Of a DNA stretch of 64,000 bases, positions 10,560 through 20,480 are shown one piece after another. Origin of the DNA: Mauremys mutica (lineage: Eukaryota; Chordata; Testudines; Geoemydidae); NCBI RefSeq assembly GCF_020497125.1, contig NC_059084.1, positions 31,836,203 through 31,900,202 on the forward strand, given 5' to 3'. Numbering within the stretch: position 1 is the first letter of the stretch; every line of letters starts with the position of its first letter. Below the pieces are notes generated by a model. The model ran no database searches and had not been told where the DNA came from. It worked only from the letters and a program-made list of their open reading frames with translations. Both the position numbers and the translations under genes were made by a program.

Positions 10560-13012
10560 CTAACAGCAGGTGCTGCCTTCTTTTCCCTGTTGCCTGGGGA
10601 GAGAGACACTGTTTTCTGAAGTGCAGAAAATTTAACTTTTGCTGCATAGCATACAGATGGGTACTCGGTGCTTTAATCGCTGCTGTATTATCCAATATGT
10701 TGCTACTGCTCCACATATGGATCAAAATTGAACAAAGAATGTGTTTTTAAAGAGTCACCGGAAAAAATAAAGTGGGTTGAATTATATAAAACATAAGAAT
10801 CAATAAATGGCAAAAAAAGATTCCTGGTGATGGCGTTCGCAGCTTGAGCTTGGGATGTCTCTGTTCAAAAGTGGAAGAAACCATTTCAACATTAAGGCCA
10901 CTTTTGAGAAGGGTGAAAATAGGCTTGATACTGCTCATCTTGACACACAGGAATTAGCATTAATGTCCACTGTGTACAGAATGAGAGTGGCATACAGAAA
11001 CCTCTCCATGAATCCAGCTCAAACCAGATCCCAATGTTTGCTCTAGTCTTTATTTATATTATAAATAAAAGGTGACTTTGCTACTGTTAAAGCTCATGAT
11101 GCCTGGAAGGCTTTTCAAAGAAATGAGCAAGTCTGCCTGTTACAACAAAGCGCATATCATTTTGTTCTGTTTGAACAGAGGCAATGAAAACAAAATAAAA
11201 CTAACAAGTAATAAACATTTGAGAATCTAATGCATTTCTCTGATGAAAGTCTGCAAGCCTTTCCTCTCAATGGCCTAGTCCAGAAAGAGCACCATGAAGG
11301 TAGGAGAGCAGAAAAGGGCATATTAGAACAAGAAGAAGTCAGAGGCAGAAAAAAAGCACTTTTTCTTTGAACCTTTGATTAATTTTCCATCACAACAGCG
11401 TTTGGGGTGTCTGATGTTGACTATTTCCCAGAGACCCAGGGCTTGCCAGATGCTGCAGTAACAAAAGCCCTAAAGTTATGAGTTATTGCTATTTAACAAT
11501 TGCCCAGTCACCAAGGTCCTTTAAAAAAGATAGCTCAGAGAATAAACATATAAGGTCTAGATTTCTTCAATAGTCTGAAGAAATTCAGAGTTGCTGCACC
11601 TCTGGTGCTGCTAAAAAGACTTCTCCCTTTTCCCTGTCTGTGAATGAGCCAATGAACTAAAAATTAAATTAATATCAAACATTGCTATTCTATAAGGGTT
11701 TACCTTATGGGCAATATTGTTAGGAAAGAAAGTGGCTGCGTCATATTGAGTTCCTTTAGTTTAAGTGATAAAATGAAGAAGTAAGGCTAATGTTTGCAAT
11801 CAAACACACATATGCTATGAAGTTAGTGAATACACCTGTGCTGAAAGTAGCAGTAAATAAAAGGAACTGGAACCAAATAGTGTGTTTATAAGGACATTTG
11901 ACCACAGAGTGGAATAATCAGAAATGTAACTGTTTGGTTAGTAATGCACAGACACCATTCAGCCATACCAAGGTCCTATCATTGTTGCTAAAACAAGGAG
12001 AACGGAAACGGAAGATTTATACGGCTCTTCCGGCCTCCTAGAGAATGGTGGTTCTTGAAGTCACTTTGCATTGTATAATGGACTGTCAAAACAAGTTTAA
12101 AGAGCATCAAAGAATATGGAGGGACTTTGTATAAATTATATCACCTTTAAACAGGACAATTCAGCAGCTAGCAGAGTGTTGACGAAGAAATGGCAACTTG
12201 AGGAAGCATAACTGCAAAATGGACCCAGGAATGCACTGCAGACGGACGCATGGAAAGCAACTTGAGGAGGTAAGTTACTGACAGGAGCAAACCCACCGGC
12301 ATTCAAGGTTTGTCCCAAGATGGTTGTACCAAGAGTGATGGCATGACCTGTCTTAAACAAGTTGCTATGACAAGATTTGTTGCCTGGAAAATTCCAGTCC
12401 TGTTGCAAGAACTTAAAAGCTGATGTCTTGTTCCCTGATTGGATGGTGAGAGAGGACATCTCATTTTGGTTGGACATTTCAAATGTTTGGAAGAAGTACG
12501 GATCACCATCTAAACATCCATGTCAGCATCTTTAGTAAGAGGGACTAAGCTGGACCACCAGGAAGAAATAGGCTAAAATGGCCTGTCTCCTTCAGCATGT
12601 CGCTTCCTGAAAGCTGAAGACACATGGAAGGGAGAAGTCTGAGGTCTTGGGACAGCCACCTGGGAGTTCGCCTGGTGACATTGAGCTCCTGTCTCAGATA
12701 GGCACCTTAACAGTCTTTCTATTTTCCTGCTATTTGGGTTTCCCGCTACTGCACCAGGAAAAGTCTATAGTCGTGTCTACCCTTCACTCCTCCTGTGTTT
12801 GCAGTGTCAACTCCTGCCATGAACAGTAACTGAGCTGAAAGCTGACAGCAGAGCAGAGATCTGGTGATAAGTAACATACAGACTTTCTCTTGCGTAAAGA
12901 CCCAACTCAGTCAACTGCTCACTTCCTAAAATGTAACTTTTCCTAAAGTTGGGGACCTAATTAGTAAGGAAGAGAACATGCTAGTGTATGCACTTTAAAT
13001 ACTGTCACAGTT
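10560..13012. other. Unannotated, AT-rich
   Basis: About 2.4 kb shows no confident gene. An open frame of 113 codons on the minus strand at 12136-12477 has no recognisable domain. I see no complete repeat with matching ends. Confidence 0.4.
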
Positions 13013-13063
13013 AGTGTGTCTTTGCTTTGTAACAGGTTCCATTAAAAAAAAAAAAAAAAAAAA

Positions 13064-13872
13064 GAGGAATACTTGTGGCACCTTAGACACTAATAAATTT
13101 ATTTGGGTATAAGCCTTTGTGGGCTAAAACCCACTTCATCGGATGCATGCAGTGGAAAATACAAGAGGAATATATATACACACAGAACATGAAAAAATGG
13201 GTGTTGCCATGCCAACTCTAACGAGACTAATCAATTAAGGTGGGCTATTATCAGCAGAAGGAAAAATAAACTTTTGTAATGATAATCAGATGGCCCATTT
13301 CAAACAGTTGACAAGAAGGTGTGAGTAACAGTAGGGGAAAAATTAGCATGGGGAAATAGTTATTACTTTGTGTAATGACCCATCCACTCCCAGTCTTTAT
13401 TCAAGCCTAATTTAATGGTGTATGGTTTGCAAATTCATTCCAGTTCTGCAGTTTCTCGTTGGAGTATGTTTTTGAAGGTTTTTTTGTTGAAGAATTGTGA
13501 CTTTTAGGTCTGTAATTGAGTGACCAGGGAGGTTGAAGTGTTCTCCGACTGGTTTTTGAATGTTATAATTCTTGACGTCTGATTTGTCTCCATTTATTCT
13601 TTTGCATAGAGTCTGTCCGGTTTGGCCAATGTACATGGCAGAGGGGCATTGCTGGCACATGATGGCATATATCACATATATCACAGATGTGCAGGTGAAT
13701 GAGCCTCTGATGATGTGGTTGATGTGATTAGGTCCTCTGATGGTGTCCCTTGAATAGACAGAGTTGGCAACAGGCTTTGTTGCAAGGATAGGTTCCTGGG
13801 TTAGTGTTTTTGTTGTGTGGTGTGGTGTGTGGTTGCTGGTGAGTTGCTTCAGGTTGGGGGGCTGTCTGTAAA
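13064..13872 (-). mobile_element. Penelope-like element 3' part with endonuclease
   Basis: The left end carries ACTTGTGGCACCTTAGAC and CCACTTCATCGGATGCATG in reverse orientation. The remainder encodes the C-terminal endonuclease region of a PLE on the minus strand. The copy is truncated upstream of that domain, so the reverse transcriptase is missing. The opposite-facing partner starts directly at 13873. Confidence 0.85.
13412..13862 (-). pseudogene. GIY-YIG endonuclease domain of a PLE, truncated
   Basis: The frame reads, in order, NLKQLTSN, SFTCTSVIYVIYAIMCQQCP, then SAMYIGQTGQTLCKRINGDK, then VGEHFNLPGHSITDLKVTIL, and ends NLQTIHH. The VIYAI and MYIGQT motifs are the GIY-YIG pair, followed by the conserved arginine region (LCKRINGDK). 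The CxxC in CQQC is the cysteine pair typical of PLE endonucleases. The domain nicks target DNA to prime reverse transcription. The 90-codon frame starting at 13684 is only the end of the protein, since the family protein is several hundred residues longer. The copy is presumably dead. Confidence 0.85.
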
Positions 13873-14012
13873 ATCAGACATCAAGAATTATAACGTTCAA
13901 AAACCAGTCTGAGAACACTTCAACCTCACTGGTCACTCAATTACAGACCTAAAAGTCGCAATTCTTCAACAAAAAAAATTTCACAAAAAACTCACAAGTA
14001 CTCCTCGTTTTT
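13873..14012 (+). mobile_element. Second PLE fragment in opposite orientation
   Basis: On the plus strand the sequence encodes KSDIKNYN, EHFNLTGHSITDLKVAIL and QQK, the same endonuclease segment as the left copy. It then jumps to the PLE terminus (CACAAGTACTCCTCG). About 0.3 kb present in the left copy is therefore missing. One stop lies inside the short frame. Confidence 0.8.
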
Positions 14013-14223
14013 GTTTTTTTTTTTTAATGGAACCTGTTACAAAACAAAGACACACTGTCTTCTTATATCCTATAATAGTAGTTGTTGCTGTTAAGGAGAT
14101 TTAATAAAACTACATAAAACTAAATTCAACTTGCGAGTCCTTTTCCTAAATTAAGCAATCAAAATTAAAAGGACCCTAAGAAAGGTGGTACAGGTAACCA
14201 GTTAAGCTTTAACTAAGGTTTGG

Positions 14224-14627
14224 TGTGACAGGGTGCTAAGCAGAAAACTGCTTAGCCAACCCTCTGTCACTCCAGCTCCAGTTAAGGGAGGTGAATTGGA
14301 GCTGGGTAGACCACCTGGCCCTGATTGGGGAAGCTTGAACAGCTGCTGCCTCATCAGGCTGCGGCTGGCCAAGAGCTCCAGGGGATGGAAGCTCGAGGGA
14401 ACTGGAAAGAGGAAAGCTACAGTAGAGGAAAGGCAGTGAGGGGAAGCAGAGAGAGAGAGTTTTGCCCCCTCTCTCCTGCTGGTGGACTACTTGTACAGTG
14501 GAAAGGTGGTGGGAGCACAGCCTTTAAATAAAAGCACCAGGTGGGCATTGCACCTAGAGGTCTGTGTGTGACTTTCTCAGCCCAGCAGGGGCAGGAGCCC
14601 GGAGGGCCCTGCAGGGACACTGCTACA
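14224..14627 (+). mobile_element. Solo LTR, 404 bp
   Basis: It starts TGTGACAGGG and ends CACTGCTACA, with TTTGG duplicated on both sides (14219-14223, 14628-14632). An AATAAA polyadenylation signal lies at about 14526 (TTTAAATAAAAGC). No internal retroviral genes are present. The two short frames at 14233-14531 are non-genic. Confidence 0.75.
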
Positions 14628-14632
14628 TTTGG

Positions 14633-15850
14633 TTTATACCTTACGTTTCTTAAAATGCAGAGCTGTCCCAACTTAAGGTGTGATTTTAAACCGGTTTAGT
14701 TAAACTAGTGCCAGAGGCTGTGTGGACAGTCATATTTGGATTTAAACTAAGTTTATTTCAGTTTAATTTAAGACAATTATGAACAAGTTTAAGATAAACC
14801 AAAATAAGCCACTCAAACACAAATTAGAGTATCCCCGCAGAGATTTGCACCAGGTTAACTACCTAACTCAGACTAGTTGCATCAGAAAACCCCAGGATAT
14901 CAAAGCCATGGTTGAATTCACATTTGTAGAATCAGCGCGCTGTTTTGGGACAGGCTGGTAATTTGTGGTTTGTTTCAATCTACTCCAAGTTGAAATCCAC
15001 TGAATCTCTGAAAAAGGTTTGCATAACAATTTGCTACAAAAGTGATGAATTAAGCTCTGGGTTAGAATTAGAACCAGCTCTGGGTAATTAAAATCATACT
15101 CAAGTATGTGAGATGCAATGACAGCACTGTAGCTTGTCCCTTATTTTCAAGGTCATCCTTGAGACACATGAATCCCATCCTTCCAGCAGTATGTGCTGGG
15201 TGCCCCCCCGGTCAAGCCAAAGGGCAATCAGACCCCAGTAGCCAGGCACATTCTGAACCCATCCCCACTCATTTCCACTACAGAATTCAACAACCCTCCC
15301 TGCTCCATCTCTAGTATTAGCAGGACCAGACCAGAGAGGCAGATTGCACCCCTCCCCACACAGCACTATTTCTTAAGAGAGGCATTTGCCACTGAAGAAA
15401 CACTACCACATATAGGCCAGCTGGGGTCCAGCCACAAATAAGAGAGACTAGAGATACATCAGGATCTAGAAAAAAGCCATACGTTCATGCACTGTACTCT
15501 GAAACGTGCAGGCACCTGCTGGCCAATCAGCTAAACAATAGGAAATGTTTGTTCTTTTCTCTCTGCACCATGTTGCTTTTTTTTTCCCCAAAAATCATTG
15601 ATCATAACCTTCTCCTGATTACAAAACTTATTCACCCAAACAGACATAGATTTTCCTGTATCTGATGTACTTACAACGGAGGCCAGCATATCTGTTTCAG
15701 TTAAACAGACCCATTGTGAGTACAAAAGGCATGTGGACTAGCCAAACAGGAACCTGGCTCAAAAATTTGCATTCCTATAATCCACTGTGATCTCAGTACC
15801 ACTTTCAAACAGCCTGGATCTAAGGCATAGGAAGCAGTGGCCCTACCAAG
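14633..15850. other. Unannotated, no gene recognised
   Basis: I see no repeat with matching ends and no coding domain. Short overlapping frames on both strands at 15100-15441 look random. Confidence 0.4.
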
Positions 15851-15860
15851 TCAGTAGATA

Positions 15861-16038
15861 GAGAGACAAGGTGGGTGAGGTAATATATTTTATCTGTAAA
15901 CCAGTGGAAGAGCTCTGTGTAAGATCGAACACTTGTCTTTCTCCCTCAACAGAAGCTGGCCCAATAAAAGATATTACCTCATCCACCTTGTCTCTCTACT
16001 ATCCTTGGACCGACACAGCCACAACACCACTGCATAAT
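15861..16038. mobile_element. Palindromic insertion of a second PLE-like family
   Basis: GAGAGACAAGGTGGGTGAGG at the left is answered by CCTCATCCACCTTGTCTCTC at the right, with AGCTCTGTGTAAGATCG and CACTTGTCTTTCTCCC between. The right end ACCGACACAGCCACAAC is the terminal phrase of this family. The insertion is flanked by TCAGTAGATA (15851-15860) and TCAGTAAATA (16039-16048), a 10-bp duplication with one mismatch. A single-orientation fragment of the same family lies at 31905-31975. The assignment to PLE is by analogy with the layout of the other family (CTTTCGAGC-type and TTCTTCAG-type motifs). Confidence 0.6.
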
Positions 16039-16048
16039 TCAGTAAATA

Positions 16049-17030
16049 ATAAGCAGAACACCACAAACAACCAAAGGTAGTAGATGATGATTCACTGGAC
16101 TAGCTAGAAAAAAAAGTGCAGGCAACCTTGTGTGCCTTCACACAGGCCTGATGGAATCAGTAGAAAGTCTCAAAGTCTTGGCTACTTTATTCATTTTTCC
16201 AGTTCATCCAAGGAAATGAATGACCTGCAACTTTACACTGTCTAGGCTCTGAGAGTTAAATGTCCTTGTACGTCTGGGTTTGGACAGGCAAGAGCAACAA
16301 TCACCTGCTCCTGCAGCCGCTGGCAGATGTCTTGTGGCACCTAGGCCGTTTCGCTCTAGTGTTTTATCTGACTCTGTCACTTTGCGCCAATCTCAAAAGG
16401 ATGTGATGTTCCCTGTGGACCATCGGGTGCTCTCTGTTCTTAGGGAGTGAAACTCCATTTTACAGGAAGAGAAGAAAGAAAAAAAAGTAAGAAAGGCTTA
16501 GTCAAATCTCAGATGCTATGAAGAACTCCTCCAGTGAGCCTGCACCAATAATGAAGAAAAGAGCCACATCAACAAAAATGCCAACACAGCTTCCTCCCAC
16601 CTGAGGAGACTGTGCGAAGCCAGTTGACCCATAGCCTGCATTTGAATGTCAAATCATTACAGCATACTGACTTCTCAAAAGAAGCAATTCTGCTGGACCA
16701 ATGCAAAAGCAATTAGCATCAAAGAGCTTAGTGGCCTGGCCCTACAGAATGACAGTATTTCTGCCAACCTCTGCATCACCCCCCAAGTACCTCATGCAAA
16801 CACACAGCGATCAGGAAGTATTCTGTCTGAATGGGGTTACTCACAGGATGTGTGACATCGCTCCATGTTTGGAGCACAGCGCATTCTGAGAAAACTGGGT
16901 CTCCTGGGCATCCACCTTAATTGTAAACAGCAGATCCTCAATACTTATCCCTCTGACAAAGGAGAGCCAAGCTAGGGGTGAAATTAAAACTCTCCCAGCA
17001 TAAAGAACACAGATAATCGTTCCTGCACAT
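16049..17030. other. Unannotated, no gene recognised
   Basis: I see no domain, RNA gene or repeat with clear ends. Confidence 0.4.
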
Positions 17031-17216
17031 AGAATCATAGAATATCAAGGTTGGAAGGGACCTCAGGAGATCATCTAGTCCAACCCCCTGCTCAAAGCAG
17101 GACCAATCCCCAGACAGATTTTTACCCCAGTTCCCTAAATGGCCCCCTCAAGGACTGAACTCACAACCCTGGGTTTAGTAGGCCAATACTCAAACCACTG
17201 AGCTACCCCTCCCCCA
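17031..17216 (-). mobile_element. tRNA-derived SINE with CR1-like tail
   Basis: Read on the minus strand, it begins GGGGGAGGGGTAGCTCAGTG. This is a tRNA-like 5' part with an A box, followed by a B-box-like GAGTTCAGTCC. It continues into a non-tRNA body and ends with a CR1-like 3' tail (GGTCCCTTCCAACCTTG, then ATTCTATGATTCT). The tail presumably lets CR1 reverse transcriptase copy the SINE. The layout is that of turtle polymerase-III SINEs. It is not a functional tRNA gene. Confidence 0.8.
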
Positions 17217-18550
17217 TGCATTAGTAGCTCCATTTTTAATGGATTGTAAGAAAGCAAGACAGCAATAACCACGTACAAAGTACACTATGACACTCAAACC
17301 AGCACAAACATCCACCCCAAAGCCTGTGAATCAGGAAGAGTAGGCTCAAAGGCATACAGATGATCACTGATTAACTGCTCATCAATGCCGAGAAAAACAT
17401 GTAAAAGCCCCTTGGCAAAGGCAAGAGCACTGCTTGGCCTTGACACTTCCATTTGGCATGTGCCAACAACTTTTGTTAAGCAGAAAGTTTTACCTTGAGC
17501 AGGCTGTGAAGCCAAAGGCCAGTCTAACAGTAACAGAACCACATGAGACTCGGCAAAAACAAAAGGTTTCTCAAAAAGTTGGGCAGACGAGCCCCATCTG
17601 AATGTAAACATCTTGGCCCAGAGTTAGCCCCGGACATTAACAGGCTTACATCAGAGGTGAACTTGGCTCCCTGGTTTTACCGAGAAGTCAAATAGCTAAA
17701 GGACAAGTACAAAACAAGTTCCTTCCCTACAGAAAACCAACCAAAGCTGCATGTCAATGGCAATCAGACCAGAACAACTTTTCTGCAGAGACTGTGTAAG
17801 GTGCAGTTAATGCACGTCAGACACTGGAACGGGGCTGGGAAAGCGATTACCTGCCCTGGACACTGGAGTTCACCTGCTGCCCAAAGAACAAGCCCTCTGG
17901 GAGTGGGGACAGTCTCAGCTCATAAACCCTCAGGTTATGTTATTATCCTTCCTGTATGAGTGAGGGGCAGCAGAACATGCCTAGTCCGTCCTGATGGAGG
18001 GACGTGGGTGAGTGTATCTATTGGGTTTCTGGGAAACTGGGCAGGCAGAAGCCCGCCCAATGCTAAAGGATCCCCCCCCAGCCTAAGGGGAGGATCTACA
18101 GGACCTCAGAGGTTATGGGGTCAGGAACTGAGTGAGATTCGGTCCCTTCCCCTAGGTCTCAACGCAAGCCAAATGCCATCCGGATCCTGGCCCCTTTGTC
18201 ACTCATCACACAGACTGGGAGCAAAATGTAAAACTTCATCTTTGTAAATCTTCATATTCCACCCCTGAAGGTGACCTGCAGCAGTTCTGAAGCAGGTATT
18301 GCCCCATTCATCCCAGGTGGGTGTTAATGCAGAGACTCCATTTAAACATTAACACATTCAGCTATTTCACTGTTAATCATAAACAGAAACATCCAGCTCA
18401 TGTGCTCACCCAGCATGCCAAGGTATCAGAGATATCAGGGAGGAAAGAAACCAAGATCACGGCCTATTTGCGCCAGGTGTGCTACAAACACACAGCAAAA
18501 CGTAAACCCTTCGGGACAGGGGCTCTCTAGGAAGCCACAGAGGGAGAAGG
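17217..18550. other. Unannotated, no gene recognised
   Basis: A 105-codon minus-strand frame at 17294-17611 has no recognisable domain or flanking splice pattern that I trust. The rest is unremarkable. Confidence 0.4.
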
Positions 18551-18552
18551 GC

Positions 18553-18640
18553 AGTGTTGTTATCCCCACTTTACAGAGGGTAACTGAGGCACAGGCAGAT
18601 GAAGTGACATACTGAACCCAGATCTCCCAAGTCCTAGCAG
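18553..18640 (-). repeat. MIR-like ancient SINE relic
   Basis: TATCCCCACTTTACAGAGGG, then AACTGAGGCACAGGCAG, then ACTGAACCCAGATCTCCCAAG reproduces the conserved reverse-complement core of MIR/CORE-type SINEs. It is partial and old. Confidence 0.5.
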
Positions 18641-18959
18641 ACCAGACCTTAGGCACAACATCAACCATCTCCCCTCTACCTCCTCTCTCTCGCCCGGGCC
18701 CCTACAGGCTAAAGCAGGAAGGTTCCCTAAAGTCTGCTCAGTACTGATGTATCTCCTCTTAAACAGCCCAACGGGGCTGCTGCCCCCAGGGGAGCCCTTT
18801 CCCCACTCCCCAGGCCCCAGCCATTGTAGGGAGCACATGCCCTGGCCTGACACAGCTCAGACTCAGGAAGTTTTCCAGGGCTTTTGCCAGTCCGCATGTC
18901 CCTTTGGATTCCTGCCCACTGCTCCCAGTGCAATGGGGGTGGGGGGTCATGTGGGGGTG

Positions 18960-19625
18960 GCTCCTAGCACTGCCAGTGGGGAAGCCGGGCTGCAGCCAGG
19001 GGGAGGGGTTTCACCCCTTACCAATGGGGGGGCAGGCTGCAGTCAGGGGGGAAGGGGATCCCACCCCTACCAATGGGGGGGGGGGTGGGCTGCAGTCGGG
19101 GGGGGGGAGGGATCCCCCCTTACCAATGGGGGGGCCGGCTGCAGTCAGGGGGGGATCCCCCCCTTACCAATGCGGGGACAAGCTGCAGTCGGGGGTGGAG
19201 GGAATCCCACCCTTACCAATGGGGGGGCGGACTGCAGTTGGGGGGAGGGGATCCCACCCTTACCAATGGGGGGGGGCAGGCTGCAGTCAGGGGGGAAGGG
19301 GATCCCACCCCTACCAATGGGGCGGCACGCAGGCTGCAGTCGGGGGGGGGGAGGGGATCCCACCCCTACCAATGGGGGGGCAGGCTGCAGTCAGGGGATC
19401 CCACCCTTACCAATGGGGGGGCGGGCTGCAGGCAGGGGGGAGAGGATCCCACCCTTACCAATGGGGGGCAGGCTGCAGTTGGGGGGAGGGGTTCCCCCCT
19501 TACCAATGGGGGGCGGGCTGCAGGCAGAGGGGAGGGGATCCCCCCCCTTACCAATGGGGGGGCGGGCTGCAGGCAGGGGGGAGGGGTTCCCCCCTTACCA
19601 ATGGGGGGCGGGCTGCAGGCGGGGG
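18960..19625. repeat. GC-rich minisatellite, about 13 units of about 48 bp
   Basis: The phrase CCAATGGGG, followed by a G-run, GGCTGCAG and GGGATCCCACCC, recurs with starts near 19021, 19070, 19123, 19167, 19217, 19263, 19314, 19369, 19410, 19458, 19503, 19551 and 19598. Spacing is 41-55 bp. Units differ mainly in the length of the G and C runs, which suggests slippage as well as unequal exchange. Long open frames in five of the six readings follow from the lack of T and A, and they do not encode a recognisable protein. The array ends directly at the CpG island. Confidence 0.95.
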
Positions 19626-19870
19626 AGCTCTCAGCGCCGCTACCGGGGTCGGGGCGGGGGTTGTTCGCTGGGACCCGCCGGACCCAGCTCAACAGGTGCG
19701 GGAGGCCCGGCCCGGCCCGGCCTCGGGCTCGCTGCGCGCCCGCCGCACTCACCTCTCCGCCATGTCCCGCTCCTCTGCCCTGCGGCCGCCGGCTGCTGCA
19801 GGATGTGAAACCCGATCCCGCCCCGCCCGTCCCGCTGCCGGGGCAGGCCAGCTGGGGGCGGGGAGCGATG
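19626..19870 (-). promoter_or_regulatory. CpG island, probable promoter of a leftward host gene
   Basis: The segment is densely supplied with CpG (GGGTCGGGGCGGGG, GCGCGCCCGCCGC, GCGGCCGCCGGC). It holds GC-box-like GGGGCGGGG motifs on both strands and no TATA box. This differs sharply from the CpG-poor DNA on either side. It surrounds a minus-strand start codon with a splice donor (see 19753-19763). It is flanked on both sides by minisatellites. The promoter call is an inference from composition plus the exon signature. Confidence 0.6.
19753..19763 (-). CDS. Probable first coding exon of an unidentified host gene
   Basis: On the minus strand the sequence reads ATGGCGGAGAG and is followed immediately by GTGAGTGCGG, a near-perfect vertebrate 5' splice site. 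The start codon has G at -3 and G at +4, a good Kozak context. The exon would encode M-A-E plus the first two bases of a fourth codon (AG, giving S or R), so the intron is in phase 2. Short first coding exons of the form Met-Ala-Glu inside a CpG island are common in housekeeping genes. The gene would run leftward from about 19850. I could not recognise a second exon in the 19.7 kb to the left, so the product is unknown. The first intron may begin with the minisatellite array. Confidence 0.5.
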
Positions 19871-19871
19871 G

Positions 19872-20480
19872 GGCGGGGGCATGGGGGGAGAGGGAGATAG
19901 GGGCAGAGGGAGGGGGCTGGGGTGATGGGAGCAGGAGGGGGTGGGGGATAGGGGCAGGAAATGATGGGGCAGAGGGGGTAAGGAGTGATAGGGCTGGGGT
20001 GATGGGGCAGAGGGGGGTAGGGCCAGGGAGTAATGGGGCAGAGGCAATGGGGCTGGGATGATGGGGGCAGAGGTGGGAGGGAATGATGGCAGAGGAGGGT
20101 GGGGTGATGGGGTAGGGGGGTTAGGAGTGATGGTGCAGAGGGGGATAGGGAATGATGGGGCAGAGGCAATGGGGGTGGGATGATGGGGGCAGAGGAGGGT
20201 GGGGTGATGGGGTAGGAGGATAAGGAGTGATGGGGTGGGGTGATGGGGCAGAGTGGGGTGCGGAATGATGGGGTGGAGATGGGAGAAGGGAGTGATGGGG
20301 GCAAAGGAGGTAGGGAGTGATGAGGTGGGGTGATGGGGCAGAGGGGGTAGGGAATGATGGGGCAGAGGCAATGGTGTAGGGTAATGGGGGAAAGGGAGTG
20401 ATGGGGTAGGGGATGGGGACAGGGAGTGATGAGGGTTGGGGATGATGGGGGCTGGGAATGATACCAGTTGGGGCAAGGGC
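19872..20480. repeat. G-rich degenerate minisatellite (GATGGGGCAGAGG)
   Basis: Phrases GATGGGG, GCAGAGG, GGGAATGATGG and GGGGTAGGG repeat irregularly through 600 bp. Some stretches repeat as larger blocks: compare AGGGAATGATGGGGCAGAGG at about 20148-20167 with the same phrase at about 20349-20368. Minus-strand frames rich in His, Pro, Ser and Thr run through it. They are artefacts of composition. Confidence 0.9.

Larger units (their letters stand above)
13013..14056. repeat. Inverted structure: two PLE copies inside 31-bp inverted flanks
   Basis: Positions 13013-13043 and 14026-14056 are inverted copies of the same 31 bp with a single mismatch. The left arm reads GTAACAGGTTCCATT and the right arm AATGGAACCTGTTAC. 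Next inside are an A-run (13044-13063) on the left and a matching T-rich run on the right. Inside that are a minus-strand PLE copy (13064-13872) and a shorter plus-strand PLE copy (13873-14012). The whole reads as a large imperfect palindrome. Confidence 0.75.

Noticed and set aside
16320..16350. CTTGTGGCACCTAGGCCG as another PLE terminus
   Set aside because: Only about 13 bases match, and none of the other terminal motifs follow, so chance is the simpler reading.
17294..17611. 105-codon minus-strand frame as a downstream exon of the gene starting at 19763
   Set aside because: No convincing acceptor site in phase 2 and no recognisable domain, so I could not link it to the first exon.
18960..19625. 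Regular repeats resembling a CRISPR array
   Set aside because: Units are near-identical throughout with no unique spacers, and the sequence is vertebrate. It is a minisatellite.
18747..20061. Plus-strand open frames of 353, 385 and 275 codons rich in Gly, Pro, Gln and Trp
   Set aside because: They lie in the G-rich minisatellite and CpG island, are open in all three forward frames at once, and repeat with the 48-bp unit. They are artefacts of composition.
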